Virus record (IMG/VR): IMGVR_UViG_3300022696_000030
Coordinates: 1-42,392 of that record
Direction: 5' to 3' (one strand)
DNA from: a virus
DNA length: 42,392 bases
The notes beneath the pieces are model-generated. The model searched no databases. It was not told the DNA's origin and was given only the letters and a program-made list of their open reading frames with translations. Positions 12,559 to 20,673 of this stretch are shown here, in pieces. How positions within the stretch are numbered: the first letter of the stretch is position 1; each line of letters starts with the position of its first letter. Both the position numbers and the translations under genes were made by a program.

Positions 12559-13028
12559 GCCGTCTCGCCTTCGATCGCTTCAGGACGTGCCCGGACCTCA
12601 CCGTCCCGGGTGTTGATGCTGATGTTGACGGCGAAACCGCCCCCACCCGGGCCACCCTCTGCGCCATTCTTGTTCCGGCCTGCATTTGCAGCCATCTGCT
12701 TGATCGCGTCCAGCCGGGCGGCTGTGGCCATGTCTTTCGAGTGAGCGATCTCATCCAGCACCGGTAGGGCGTCTTCCAGCATAAGCTCGGATTTCAGGGT
12801 GATCCGGTGGCTGGCGTTCAGGTCCCCCGACAGCTTCTCGATGGACTGCTTCAACATCTTCTTGAAGAACGGGGACTTTTTCATCCGTTCCCACTGATCT
12901 TCTGTCAGGTTGTACTTACGCAGGATTTCGTCCTGAGTCGTCAGCCCCGCTGCCAGCTCCACACATATCGTGGGAGATAGCTGCATGAAATCTACGGAGT
13001 CATCGAGGGTGGCGATTTCGTTTTCCAT
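12555..13028 (-). CDS. Possible terminase small subunit on the opposite strand, 157 aa
   Basis: The N-terminal 60 residues look like a helix-turn-helix of the small-terminase kind (ELAAGLTTQDEILRKYNL, then TEDQWERMKKSPFFKKML). A helical middle (LPVLDEIAHSKDMATAARLD) follows, then a Gly-rich linker and a strand-rich tail (FAVNISINTRDG). Small terminases bind packaging sites and feed TerL. The gene lies between terL and the portal but on the other strand, converging on terL and diverging from the portal, which is unusual. The alternative is a DNA-binding regulator of late genes. Confidence 0.5.
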   Translation of the reverse strand: MENEIATLDDSVDFMQLSPTICVELAAGLTTQDEILRKYNLTEDQWERMKKSPFFKKMLKQSIEKLSGDLNASHRITLKSELMLEDALPVLDEIAHSKDMATAARLDAIKQMAANAGRNKNGAEGGPGGGGFAVNISINTRDGEVRARPEAIEGETA

Positions 13029-13086
13029 GGTCTATCATCTGTCAGAGAGTTGACACGACACACATCTTACAAGGAAAATCCGCTGC

Positions 13087-15171
13087 ATGGCTAGTGCACT
13101 TCCTATCCCCACCAACACCGGGACAATGCTCCGTGTGGTATCGAACCAGCAGATGGTCGATGCTGAGAAGTCTGCGGAGAAGTCTCGAGCTGAAGAAGAG
13201 CGTGACGACGCCCCTGAATCGCAACTAGCCGCCCACATTCGGGCACGCATGACAGACATGCGGAACTTCCGGAACGCAGAGGGCATCTCCGAGAGGCTTC
13301 TCAACGCTCTGAGGACGTACAAGGGAGAGTATTCCCCGGACCTCGTTGCACAGATCAAGCAGTTCGGCGGCTCCGAAGTCTACGCACGTGTCACCTCAAC
13401 GAAGTGCCGAGCCGCCACTGCCCTCCTCCGCGACGTATATCTCGGTGCCGAACGTCCATGGGATGTCGAGCCAACCCCGGACCCCACAGTCCCCGAGGAC
13501 ATCGAGCAGAACATCCAAGAGCTCGTCAAGATCGAGATCGCTACCATGCAGGAGAGCGGTCAGCCAGTCCACGAGGACAAGATTCAGGAGCGGGTGGAGC
13601 AGCTCCGCAAGCACGCGAAGCGAGCCTCCAAGAAGACCGCCAAGGAAGAGGCGGAGAAGACCGGCACGAAGCTCGACGACATCCTCACAGAGGGTGGGTT
13701 CTACGAAGCGTTCGCCGAGTTCCTCATCGACCTGCCGATCTTCCCATACGCTGTACTGAAAGGCCCCGTCGTCCGCCAGCATCGCCAGACCAAGTGGGTG
13801 AACGGCGAGGCGACACAGGATAAGCAGGCCAAGATGTTCTGGGAGCGTGTGTCACCGTTCGACCTGTACTGGTCGCCCGGCGCCGGCAAGGTCTCCCACG
13901 CAGACTTCGTAGAGCGCATTCGGCTGTCCCGCAACGAGCTGACCAAGCTCAAGGGCCTGCCCGGGTTCAGCGACGACGCCATCAACCAAGTCCTCGACCG
14001 GTTCTACAATAGCGGCTTCCACGAGTGGTGGGACACCATCGACACCGAGCGTGCCGAGCTGGAAGATCGTGAACGCTGGTCCCGCACGGCCACCACCCTG
14101 ATCGACTGCGCAGAGTTTACCGGCTACGTGTCCGGCAAGCTGCTGCGCGAGTGGGGCATGGACCCGAAACGGGTTCCGGACCCCTACGAGGAGTACTTCG
14201 TCACAGCGTGGATGATCGACCGCTTCGTCATCAAGGCCCAGATCAACCCCTCAATCAGCCAGCGGGCTCCGTACTACATCACCTCTTTCGAGAAGATTCC
14301 CGGTGGCCTGATGGGCTACGGCGTGGTGGACCTTCTCGAGGATGTCCAGCAGATTTGCAACGCCGCAGCTCGCTCGCTGGTAAATAACCTCTCCATCGCC
14401 TCCGGCCCGCAGGTAGTCATCAATGACGCCGTACTTGCCCCGGGCGAGAATGACAGCCTGTTCCCGTGGAAGCGGTGGCATGTGGACTATGACCCCGCTC
14501 TGGGCTCCGCAGCCCGACCCCCGATCGACTTCTACCAGCCGCAGTCCAACTCACAAGAGCTGCTGACGGTCTACGAGAAGTGGTCCCTCATGGGGGACGA
14601 GATCAGCGCCATCCCTCGCTACATGACTGGCAGCGAAAAGGTAGGCGGCGCAGGCCGTACCGCATCCGGACTGGCCATGTTGATGGGCAACGCCTCCAAG
14701 ACGCTCCAGAATGTGGCAGCGTCGATCGACCGCGATGTCGTAGGCCCGATCCTGCAAGAGCTGTTCAACATCATCATGCTGACCCAGCCCGGGATGTTCC
14801 GCGGCGACGAACTGATCGTCGTGAAGGGTGTCAACCATGCAGTGAAGCGGGAGCAGGACCGGATGCGTCAGCTCGAGTTCCTCCAGCTCACGGCGAACCC
14901 GATCGATATGCAGATTCTGGGTGTGCCCGGGCGGGCGAACGTACTCCGTTCCGTTGCCGAAAACCTCGGTCTCGAGCACGAGCGCACCATCCCAGAAGAC
15001 GAGGAGATTCAGGCGCAGATGCAGGCCGCTCAGCAGGCCGCACAAGCGCAAGCCGCCGGCCAAGCACCCGGCCCAGAAGAGGGTCGAGCAGGGCCGGAGG
15101 CGGTCAGAGAGGAAGTAGAAGGGGATTTCACTGGCCCAACGGGCCGACCCGGGATGAGAGCAGGAGGATGA
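13087..15171 (+). CDS. Portal protein (head-tail connector), 694 aa
   Basis: The ring at the capsid vertex through which DNA passes. Position right after the terminase, length near 700, an N-terminal region with helical SERLLNALRTYKGEYSP, conserved stem-type segments (FWERVSPFDLYWSPGAG, GVVDLLEDVQQICNAAARSL, GDEISAIPRYMTGSE) and a Gln/Ala-rich helical C-terminus (AQMQAAQQAAQAQAAGQ) all fit podoviral portals. AAGGA lies upstream of ATG 13087. The long acidic/basic insertion with a coiled-coil character (about residues 140-200) is specific to this lineage or an extra. Confidence 0.85.
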   Translation: MASALPIPTNTGTMLRVVSNQQMVDAEKSAEKSRAEEERDDAPESQLAAHIRARMTDMRNFRNAEGISERLLNALRTYKGEYSPDLVAQIKQFGGSEVYARVTSTKCRAATALLRDVYLGAERPWDVEPTPDPTVPEDIEQNIQELVKIEIATMQESGQPVHEDKIQERVEQLRKHAKRASKKTAKEEAEKTGTKLDDILTEGGFYEAFAEFLIDLPIFPYAVLKGPVVRQHRQTKWVNGEATQDKQAKMFWERVSPFDLYWSPGAGKVSHADFVERIRLSRNELTKLKGLPGFSDDAINQVLDRFYNSGFHEWWDTIDTERAELEDRERWSRTATTLIDCAEFTGYVSGKLLREWGMDPKRVPDPYEEYFVTAWMIDRFVIKAQINPSISQRAPYYITSFEKIPGGLMGYGVVDLLEDVQQICNAAARSLVNNLSIASGPQVVINDAVLAPGENDSLFPWKRWHVDYDPALGSAARPPIDFYQPQSNSQELLTVYEKWSLMGDEISAIPRYMTGSEKVGGAGRTASGLAMLMGNASKTLQNVAASIDRDVVGPILQELFNIIMLTQPGMFRGDELIVVKGVNHAVKREQDRMRQLEFLQLTANPIDMQILGVPGRANVLRSVAENLGLEHERTIPEDEEIQAQMQAAQQAAQAQAAGQAPGPEEGRAGPEAVREEVEGDFTGPTGRPGMRAGG

Positions 15172-15172
15172 C

Positions 15173-15592
15173 ATGAAGAGTATCTGGACGAAGATCACTG
15201 GCTTTTTCGCAGCCCTCATTCTGGCGCTGTTCGGCGGCTACACGTATGTCACTGCCGATGACGTGAACCTGTCGTGGACGAACGCCACTGAGTACACGGA
15301 TGGGAGTCCGATGGCCGAGTCGGAGATCGCCAGTACGACCCTGTTCTACAATTTCACCGAGCTCGGCGGCACCCCACCCGCTGACCCCGCTGACCCTGCC
15401 GTGTTTACCGAACTGGACTCCGTACCGCCGGCGCAGACTACATATCTGCATGCGAACCAATCCAACGGTATTCACTGCTACTACGCCACTCACACCACGA
15501 TCAACGGCATCCCATCGGACCCCAGCAACATCTCATGTAAGACGGTAGATGTTCGCAAGCCGGGCGCTCCGCAGGGCCTGACCGCCGATTAG
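15173..15592 (+). CDS. Membrane-anchored or secreted Fn3-like protein, 139 aa
   Basis: GGAGGATG precedes ATG 15173, two bases after the portal stop. The N-terminus is a short basic start and a hydrophobic segment (IWTKITGFFAALILALFGGY) that may be a signal peptide or anchor. About 110 residues of a fibronectin-III/Ig-like beta domain follow (DVNLSWTNATEY ... IHCYYATHTTINGIPSDPSN) with two Cys that could pair outside the cytoplasm. Similar small Ig-like proteins are found among phage structural genes. Export would also suit surface exclusion. Confidence 0.55.
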   Translation: MKSIWTKITGFFAALILALFGGYTYVTADDVNLSWTNATEYTDGSPMAESEIASTTLFYNFTELGGTPPADPADPAVFTELDSVPPAQTTYLHANQSNGIHCYYATHTTINGIPSDPSNISCKTVDVRKPGAPQGLTAD

Positions 15593-15601
15593 GAGGCAGA
15601 C

Positions 15602-15808
15602 ATGAGAAAGTCGCACAAGTACTGCAAGCACAACAAGGTTGTGAAGAGCTACGCCGACGGCGGCAAAGTCGAAGGCAAGAAGAGGGGCAAGAAGGAGAAG
15701 GCACCGAAGCCCGATCCGGACATGCTCGGCGACGGCGCTGCCGGGCGTGCCGCTGATGCCCTGAAGAACCGGCGCAAACAGCAGCTCAGGGACCTTGGCA
15801 TTGACTAA
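15602..15808 (+). CDS. Small Lys-rich basic protein, 68 aa
   Basis: AGGAGG lies upstream of ATG 15602. The product is strongly basic (KKRGKKEKAPK, HKYCKHNKVVK) and contains SYADGGKV. The ADGG-x-V motif recurs in the internal virion proteins at 27833 and 29017. A small basic protein between portal and scaffold could bind packaged DNA or sit inside the capsid. That is inferred from position and charge only. Confidence 0.6.
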   Translation: MRKSHKYCKHNKVVKSYADGGKVEGKKRGKKEKAPKPDPDMLGDGAAGRAADALKNRRKQQLRDLGID

Positions 15809-15861
15809 CACGTGATGCTAAGATGCATCCACACTCTGTGAACCCTGTCAGGAGAACCGAC

Positions 15862-16032
15862 ATGAAAGGCAAGCACTGGGGAAGTCTGACTTCCAGCCGC
15901 AAGAAGGAGTACGACCAGCGTAGCTCTGGCGAGAGCCACAAGAGCGGCGCCGGCCTCGGCGGCAAATTCAGCGGCGGCACGAAGGGCAACAAGGACCTGC
16001 CGACCAATCGCACGAAGGGCGTTGGAGGCTGA
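15862..16032 (+). CDS. Small basic Gly/Ser-rich protein, 56 aa
   Basis: AGGAGAA precedes ATG 15862. The product is short, basic and low in hydrophobic residues (KHWGSLTSSRKKEYDQRS, then GAGLGGKFSGGTKGNK), probably unstructured. One in a run of four very small genes between portal and scaffold. Similar tiny genes in podoviruses are usually of unknown function. Confidence 0.55.
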   Translation: MKGKHWGSLTSSRKKEYDQRSSGESHKSGAGLGGKFSGGTKGNKDLPTNRTKGVGG

Positions 16033-16033
16033 T

Positions 16034-16231
16034 ATGGCTGGCAAAGCCAAGAAGTGTGTTGACTCGAAGCGACTCTCGCATCTGAACGGCGTGTACGATG
16101 TGAGCTTCGGCAAGTCCACCGAGGAGGGGCGTGCAATGCGCAACTACAAGAAGGGTGGCCCGAAGCAAAGTACCGACCTGACAGATGACGAGAGGGCTCG
16201 TGCCGAAAGGTATGGGCTGATGCCGCTTTGA
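16034..16231 (+). CDS. Small basic protein, 65 aa
   Basis: GGAGG lies five bases before ATG 16034; the preceding stop is at 16032. The product is basic (MAGKAKKCVDSKRLSHLN) with a polar tail (LTDDERARAERYGLMPL). No domain recognised. Its stop overlaps the next start as TTGA. Confidence 0.5.
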   Translation: MAGKAKKCVDSKRLSHLNGVYDVSFGKSTEEGRAMRNYKKGGPKQSTDLTDDERARAERYGLMPL

Positions 16232-16467
16232 AGCCCAAGCTCGACGCACGCACCGCTCAATCATTCACCAACCTCAGAGCCAACGGGGACTTTAAGGTCG
16301 TCCTCAGTTGGCTCTATACCTATGCAGAAAGCGAAACCCTCTCCTGCACCCAGCAAGAGGGCAACGAACTCTTCCGAGCACAGGGGAGAGTAGCGGCCAT
16401 CAAGGAATTCTTTGAGGCTGTCGAACAATCCCCCCAACTCCTTGAGAAGCTCAAGGCCAACCTGTAA
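16228..16467 (+). CDS. Hypothetical helical protein, 79 aa
   Basis: The only usable start is TTG 16228, overlapping the preceding stop, so translation is probably coupled. The product is helical (DFKVVLSWLYTYAESE, GRVAAIKEFFEAVEQSP) and resembles the ~80-aa helical proteins found next to portal/scaffold genes in many phages. Molecular role unknown; perhaps a capsid accessory protein. Confidence 0.6.
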   Translation: MKPKLDARTAQSFTNLRANGDFKVVLSWLYTYAESETLSCTQQEGNELFRAQGRVAAIKEFFEAVEQSPQLLEKLKANL

Positions 16468-16488
16468 ATTCAACTACGGAGAATACAC

Positions 16489-17604
16489 ATGTCCGCTCTC
16501 CCCAAAGCAGTACGTGAACAAGTCGAACGAGCCGAGCAGATGGCGAAGGAGTTCAGCGCCTCTCAGTCGGGTGAGGCACCCGAGAACGACCCCCAACAGC
16601 AGGAAGGCCAGCAGCCGCCCGTAGAAGGAGGTGATCCAGCATCTGCTGCGGAGCACAGGACCGGAGAACAGGGTACTCAGGCCCCGGCGGAATCCCCCGC
16701 CGCACCGCAGACGCCCCAGCCCTCTGACGACAAGTGGGAGCAACGCTTCCGCGTACTGAAGGGGAAGTACGACGCCGAAGTCCCCCGCCTTCACGCAGCC
16801 GTGAGAGCGAAGGACGAGGAGCTAGGTCGGCTTCACCAGCGACTGAACAACATGGAAGCCCGAGTCGAGGCAATGAATGCTCGAGGCCAGCAGGGCGCCA
16901 TCGAAGAACACCCTGACATAGATGAGGAGGAGATCAAGCAGTTCGGCCCTGACCTCTACGACTTCATCCAGCGTGCCGCAAGGAAGGTCGCGGATGCCGA
17001 GATCAGCCGCCGAGAGCAGCAACTGACTGGCCAGCTCGACGAAGTGCGACAGAGTACTTCACAAATGCGAGAAAGTATGGCACAGTCCGAACGTGAGAAG
17101 CTCATCGACTACATGCATCGGGAGGTTCCGAACTGGCTTGAGCTGAACGAGAGCGAAAAGTTCGTCGCATGGCTTGACCAGTACGACCCCTACGCAGGTG
17201 AGGTTCGAGGAAAACTTCTCCGCGAAGCATTTGAGAAGAACGACGCTGTACGTGTAGCGAACTTCTTCAAAGGCTTTCTGAACGAAAACGCCGCTGTCAA
17301 TCAGCAGAACACCCCCTCGTCGGGGGAGCCTGCTCCGAAAGGCGAGCAGGGGGGTCAGCCCTCCAAGCAGCCGCAGGAACAACAGGCCAGCCTCGACGAT
17401 TACATGGCCCCCGGAACGCCTAAAACCGGGCCAGACGGCGCTCAGGAAGGAAGCGGTAAGCGGGTATGGTCCCGCGACGAGATTCGGAAATTCCAGAATC
17501 GCAAGAACGAGTTTGTGAGGAAGGGCAAGCCGATCCCAGACGAGATGAAGAAACTCGAACGGGATATGTTCAAAGCCCAATCGGAAGGCCGAATACGTGA
17601 TTGA
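16489..17604 (+). CDS. Capsid assembly scaffold protein, 371 aa
   Basis: Directly upstream of the coat gene, as scaffolds are. The composition fits: a disordered Pro/Gln/Glu-rich N-terminal 80 residues, a long coiled-coil (about 85-210: YDAEVPRLHAAVRAKDEELG, LHQRLNNMEARVEAMNAR), a folded helical region, another disordered linker and a basic helical C-terminus (WSRDEIRKFQNRKNEFVRKG, KPIPDEMKKLERDMFKAQ), the usual coat-binding end. No protease domain is seen, so the scaffold is probably expelled intact or cleaved by another protein. Confidence 0.8.
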   Translation: MSALPKAVREQVERAEQMAKEFSASQSGEAPENDPQQQEGQQPPVEGGDPASAAEHRTGEQGTQAPAESPAAPQTPQPSDDKWEQRFRVLKGKYDAEVPRLHAAVRAKDEELGRLHQRLNNMEARVEAMNARGQQGAIEEHPDIDEEEIKQFGPDLYDFIQRAARKVADAEISRREQQLTGQLDEVRQSTSQMRESMAQSEREKLIDYMHREVPNWLELNESEKFVAWLDQYDPYAGEVRGKLLREAFEKNDAVRVANFFKGFLNENAAVNQQNTPSSGEPAPKGEQGGQPSKQPQEQQASLDDYMAPGTPKTGPDGAQEGSGKRVWSRDEIRKFQNRKNEFVRKGKPIPDEMKKLERDMFKAQSEGRIRD

Positions 17605-17632
17605 CCGTTAATTTTTCAGGAGCGTAAGAGCC

Positions 17633-18619
17633 ATGAGTTATCCAGTCGCAACCGCCCCGTTTCGGGGCTCCAGTCCGGCCACCGCCTATTCGGGTACGTT
17701 CATCCCCGAAATCTGGTCGGGCAAACTGATCGAGAAGTTCTACGAGGCCACCGTCCTCGGGGCTATCGCCAACACGGACTACGAAGGTGAGATTCGCAAT
17801 CAGGGCGATCTCGTCAAGATTCGTACCCGTCCGACCATCAGCATCTCGAACTACGAGGCGGATCAGGACCTGTCGGTTCAGCGTCCGTCGTCCAGCAACG
17901 TCGAGCTGCTCATCGACAAGGGCAAGTACTTCAACCTTGCGCTGGACGATGTGATGGAAATCCAGTCGGACATCGACCAGATGTCTATCTGGGCCGAGGA
18001 CGCCGCCGAGCAGATGAAGATCGCTGTGGACACGGACGTGCTGGGTGCACTGTCCACGACCACGGACATCAACTCTGCGAACCGCGGCACCGCAGCCGGC
18101 GCTATCTCCGGCGACATCGACCTCGGTACGGACGGCGACCCGCTGTACGTCAACAGCACTGCCGAAGGCACGGGCTCGGGTGCAGACGCAGCCAACAGCC
18201 GCGCCATCGTCGATTTCATCGTCGATTGCGGTCAGGTGCTGGACGAGCAGAACATTCCGGAAACCGGACGGTGGATGATTATCCCTGCGTGGGTAGCCAG
18301 CCGCATCAAGCAGTCCGATCTGAAGGATGCCTCGCTCGCCGGTGACGGCACGTCCATTCTGCGTAATGGCCGTCTGGGCATGATCGATCGCTTCACGCTG
18401 TACCTCTCCAACCTGCTCCTGCCGGTTGCGGGCTACAGCTCGGCGTACCCGGTCCTGTTCGGTGTCAACGCAGCCTTCACCTTCGCTGCTCAGTTCACGA
18501 AGATGGAAACGATCCGCTCCGAGCGCTCGTTCTCCAACCTGCTCCGTGGACTTCAGGTTTACGGCTACAAGGTCGTGAACGGAGTGGCCATGGGTCGGGC
18601 GTTCCTCGCTAAGGGCTGA
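17633..18619 (+). CDS. Major capsid protein (HK97-fold), 328 aa
   Basis: The position after the scaffold, length and sequence (SGTFIPEIWSGKLIEKFYEA, VLGAIANTDYEGEI, GDLVKIRTRPTISISNYEA, AEQMKIAVDTDVLGAL) match coat proteins of podoviruses. It has an N-arm, a long-helix region and a mixed A-domain ending in LLRGLQVYGYKVVNGVAM. An AGGAG lies eleven bases before ATG 17633. A strong hairpin (18630-18659) follows, which would help keep coat mRNA abundant relative to the tail genes. Confidence 0.9.
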   Translation: MSYPVATAPFRGSSPATAYSGTFIPEIWSGKLIEKFYEATVLGAIANTDYEGEIRNQGDLVKIRTRPTISISNYEADQDLSVQRPSSSNVELLIDKGKYFNLALDDVMEIQSDIDQMSIWAEDAAEQMKIAVDTDVLGALSTTTDINSANRGTAAGAISGDIDLGTDGDPLYVNSTAEGTGSGADAANSRAIVDFIVDCGQVLDEQNIPETGRWMIIPAWVASRIKQSDLKDASLAGDGTSILRNGRLGMIDRFTLYLSNLLLPVAGYSSAYPVLFGVNAAFTFAAQFTKMETIRSERSFSNLLRGLQVYGYKVVNGVAMGRAFLAKG

Positions 18620-18629
18620 TAGCCTCAGA

Positions 18630-18659
18630 GCCCCCGGGGGTGTAAAAGCCCTCGGGGGT
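18630..18659 (+). terminator. Strong hairpin after coat gene (attenuator/partial terminator)
   Basis: Ten base pairs plus a terminal G-T wobble (CCCCCGGGGG 18631-18640 with CCCTCGGGGG 18649-18658, one internal G-T) closing an 8-base loop. It lies eleven bases after the coat stop. The following sequence TCCTTCAT has only a weak U-tract, so partial termination or 3' mRNA protection is more likely than full stop. Confidence 0.65.
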
Positions 18660-18678
18660 CCTTCATAGGAGGTGGCCC

Positions 18679-19053
18679 GTGTCTACGTACTCTGACCTGC
18701 TTACTGAAGTCCGTGAGATTGTTCAGGACACAGCCACGGATCGCTTCTCCGATGCCCTGCTCCGCCGCCATCTGAACCGCGGCATCAGGGACATGTCCCG
18801 CATCCGCCCAGATGCATTCTGGGACCTCTACGATGCGAACAGCCTGAAAGTGCCCGAGGTCATCGCCGCCGGCGAGACCCCCACTGGCACCCAAATTACC
18901 GAAGACAGCGAGTTCCAGTTCGAGCCTCAGTTCTGGACTCCGCTGGTGAGCTATGTCGTGGGTTCGGTCGAGATGATCGAAGACGAGTACACTCTGGAGG
19001 GCCGGGCTGAGCGCATGCTCGCCATCTTCCGGGGCACCTTGATAGGAGTGTGA
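18679..19053 (+). CDS. Neck/head-tail adaptor-like protein, 124 aa
   Basis: GTG 18679 follows AGGAGGTGG. The helical N-terminus (SDLLTEVREIVQDTATDRFS, DALLRRHLNRGIRDMSRIRP) resembles the adaptor proteins that stack below the portal; the rest is strand-helix with WTPLVSYVVGSVEM. The position after the coat gene and before a second neck-type protein supports it. Exact identity is not certain. Confidence 0.6.
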   Translation: MSTYSDLLTEVREIVQDTATDRFSDALLRRHLNRGIRDMSRIRPDAFWDLYDANSLKVPEVIAAGETPTGTQITEDSEFQFEPQFWTPLVSYVVGSVEMIEDEYTLEGRAERMLAIFRGTLIGV

Positions 19054-19054
19054 C

Positions 19055-19747
19055 ATGGCTGACTCGATCTTTCTTGAAGGCACAGACTGCGAGTGCGATG
19101 TTTCTCTGGACACGTGGCTGAAGGACACCCTACCATCCCTTCCGGGCATCCAGCGCGGCGTTGCCGCCCGCCAACTCGTCCTCGCCTGCCGTGAGTTCTT
19201 TGAGCGCACTCTGGCGTGGCAGGTCCGGATCGAGGACGTGAACGCACGTGCAGGGAACAAGCAGTACTGGCTATCTCCCTACGATGAGTTCTCCAACGTG
19301 ATTGGGGTGCTCGCTGTCGTGTGGAAGGCCGAAGGCGACGACAAGAAGGGCCGGGACCTGTACCCGCTACCTCGCAAGCCGGCCCGGAGTGGAGAGTCCA
19401 CGGACTACCCCCGAGCGTACTACGCTGCCTCGTCCATGCCTGACTCCTTCTACTTGTACCCGCAGCTCGAGCAGAGCGTGGACGATGCGCTGGACATCTA
19501 CGTGGCGCTGACCCCGAAACCCTCTGTCGAGCACCTGCCCCGGGTCGCCGCACTGAAGTACTACGATGCCATCCTTGAGGGGTTCTTGGCACGTGTGCTC
19601 ATGCACCCGACGCAGCCCTATTCTGATCCGACGACCGCCCAGCTCCATCGCAGGAACTTCCTCACATGGTGCGGGAGGTACATGGCGCAGGCGAAGCAGG
19701 GATACGTACAGGCCCAGAACTGGTCGTACCCGCAGGGCTGGGGGTGA
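19055..19747 (+). CDS. Neck/tail tubular-type structural protein, 230 aa
   Basis: ATG 19055 immediately follows the previous stop with AGGAG upstream. The layout is like the phage neck adaptor family: a helix (QRGVAARQLVLACREFFERT), strands (LAWQVRIEDVNARAGNKQYW, LSPYDEFSNVIGVLAVVWKA), a Pro-rich loop and a C-terminal helical pair (AALKYYDAILEGFLARVL, FLTWCGRYMAQAKQGY). Such proteins join portal and nozzle. Assignment is by pattern and position. Confidence 0.65.
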   Translation: MADSIFLEGTDCECDVSLDTWLKDTLPSLPGIQRGVAARQLVLACREFFERTLAWQVRIEDVNARAGNKQYWLSPYDEFSNVIGVLAVVWKAEGDDKKGRDLYPLPRKPARSGESTDYPRAYYAASSMPDSFYLYPQLEQSVDDALDIYVALTPKPSVEHLPRVAALKYYDAILEGFLARVLMHPTQPYSDPTTAQLHRRNFLTWCGRYMAQAKQGYVQAQNWSYPQGWG

Positions 19748-19750
19748 GCC

Positions 19751-20362
19751 ATGGCTGCTCGCCTTTACCCCACGTTTGCACAAGGACTCAGCAACGGCTC
19801 CATCGACTGGACTTCGCTGACTCCGAAGGCGCTGCTGCTATCGGCTGACTTTGCCTATGACCCGGCTAAGGCGTACCGAGATGAGCTCACTGAGGGGTTC
19901 ATCATCGAGACCAGTACCCCCGTCACCCCGACGCTCATCGATGGCGTGTATGGGGCTGATGGTCCCTTCTCGTGGCTTCAGTACTCTGACAACCGTCAGG
20001 TAGGGCAGATTGTCCTCTTCGATGACACAGGGGATGACGCCTATTCCCAGCTTATCGCACACTGGACTGCTGAGGATATTACAGGCGTGCCTTTTATACC
20101 CGCGGGGACGAACTACTACCTGTACCCCGTTACACCCCCCGGGGGGTTCTTCTCCATAGGAGGGTCAGCGATTGATGGCATGATCGGCTCCTACTCGCTC
20201 GCAGCGGAGTATGCTCTCGGCGAGGTGCTGGGTGGCGAGACGGTTTCCCTTCCCACTCTTATCGTTACTACTGCGCTCGATGTACGGGACCGTGTATGCA
20301 TCCCGGCGAGTGAGGTAGAATCATGCTGCACACCAACATTCAGGGGATCGGCATGCGCATAG
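19751..20362 (+). CDS. Virion structural protein, 203 aa, unknown
   Basis: Begins MAARLYPTFAQGLSNGSIDW. The product is mostly beta strands with short loops and contains no membrane segment. The sequence style (KALLLSADFAYDPAKAYRDE, SDNRQVGQIVLFDDTGDDAY) matches small phage structural proteins placed between neck and fibre genes. It overlaps the next gene by 10 bp. No named family recognised. Confidence 0.6.
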   Translation: MAARLYPTFAQGLSNGSIDWTSLTPKALLLSADFAYDPAKAYRDELTEGFIIETSTPVTPTLIDGVYGADGPFSWLQYSDNRQVGQIVLFDDTGDDAYSQLIAHWTAEDITGVPFIPAGTNYYLYPVTPPGGFFSIGGSAIDGMIGSYSLAAEYALGEVLGGETVSLPTLIVTTALDVRDRVCIPASEVESCCTPTFRGSACA

Positions 20363-20673
20363 GCGACTACACACTTCTTGGCCGCTACGTCCAGCAGCCC
20401 AGCGAAAACCGTCGCCGGCTGGTGAACGCAGCCAAATGGCTGGACACCGGTGAAACCATTACGTCTGTCACAGTGTCGATCGACAACACGACCAGTACGC
20501 CGTTTGTGGTGGACCAGATCATTATCGCCTCGGACGGCGACAAGTTTGCGTACTACGCCAGCGGCGGGGTGGATGGCGAAGAGTACACGGCTACATTCAC
20601 GATCACGACGAGCGCCGACCAAGTTCTCGAGGTCGAGATCGGATTCAACGTGAAGGAGATTCGACGTGGGTGA
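20353..20673 (+). CDS. Small virion/fibre domain protein, 106 aa
   Basis: Two starts are possible: ATG 20353 (with AGGGGAT upstream) or ATG 20323 (with GAGGT). I chose the shorter because related small phage proteins begin just before the LGRYVQQPSENRR segment. The product is a single beta domain (ETITSVTVSIDNTTSTPFVV, ATFTITTSADQVLEVEIGF). Such domains occur alone and at the start of phage fibres. It overlaps the next gene by 8 bp. Confidence 0.6.
   Translation: MRIGDYTLLGRYVQQPSENRRRLVNAAKWLDTGETITSVTVSIDNTTSTPFVVDQIIIASDGDKFAYYASGGVDGEEYTATFTITTSADQVLEVEIGFNVKEIRRG

Noticed and set aside
13028-13087. Promoter with TTGACA at 13050 for the portal gene
   Set aside because: The -35 is perfect, but at 16-18 bp spacing there is no acceptable -10, so I do not call it.
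15800-15830. Promoter TTGACT ... TAAGAT before the 56-aa gene
   Set aside because: The spacer is only 12 bp, too short for sigma70.
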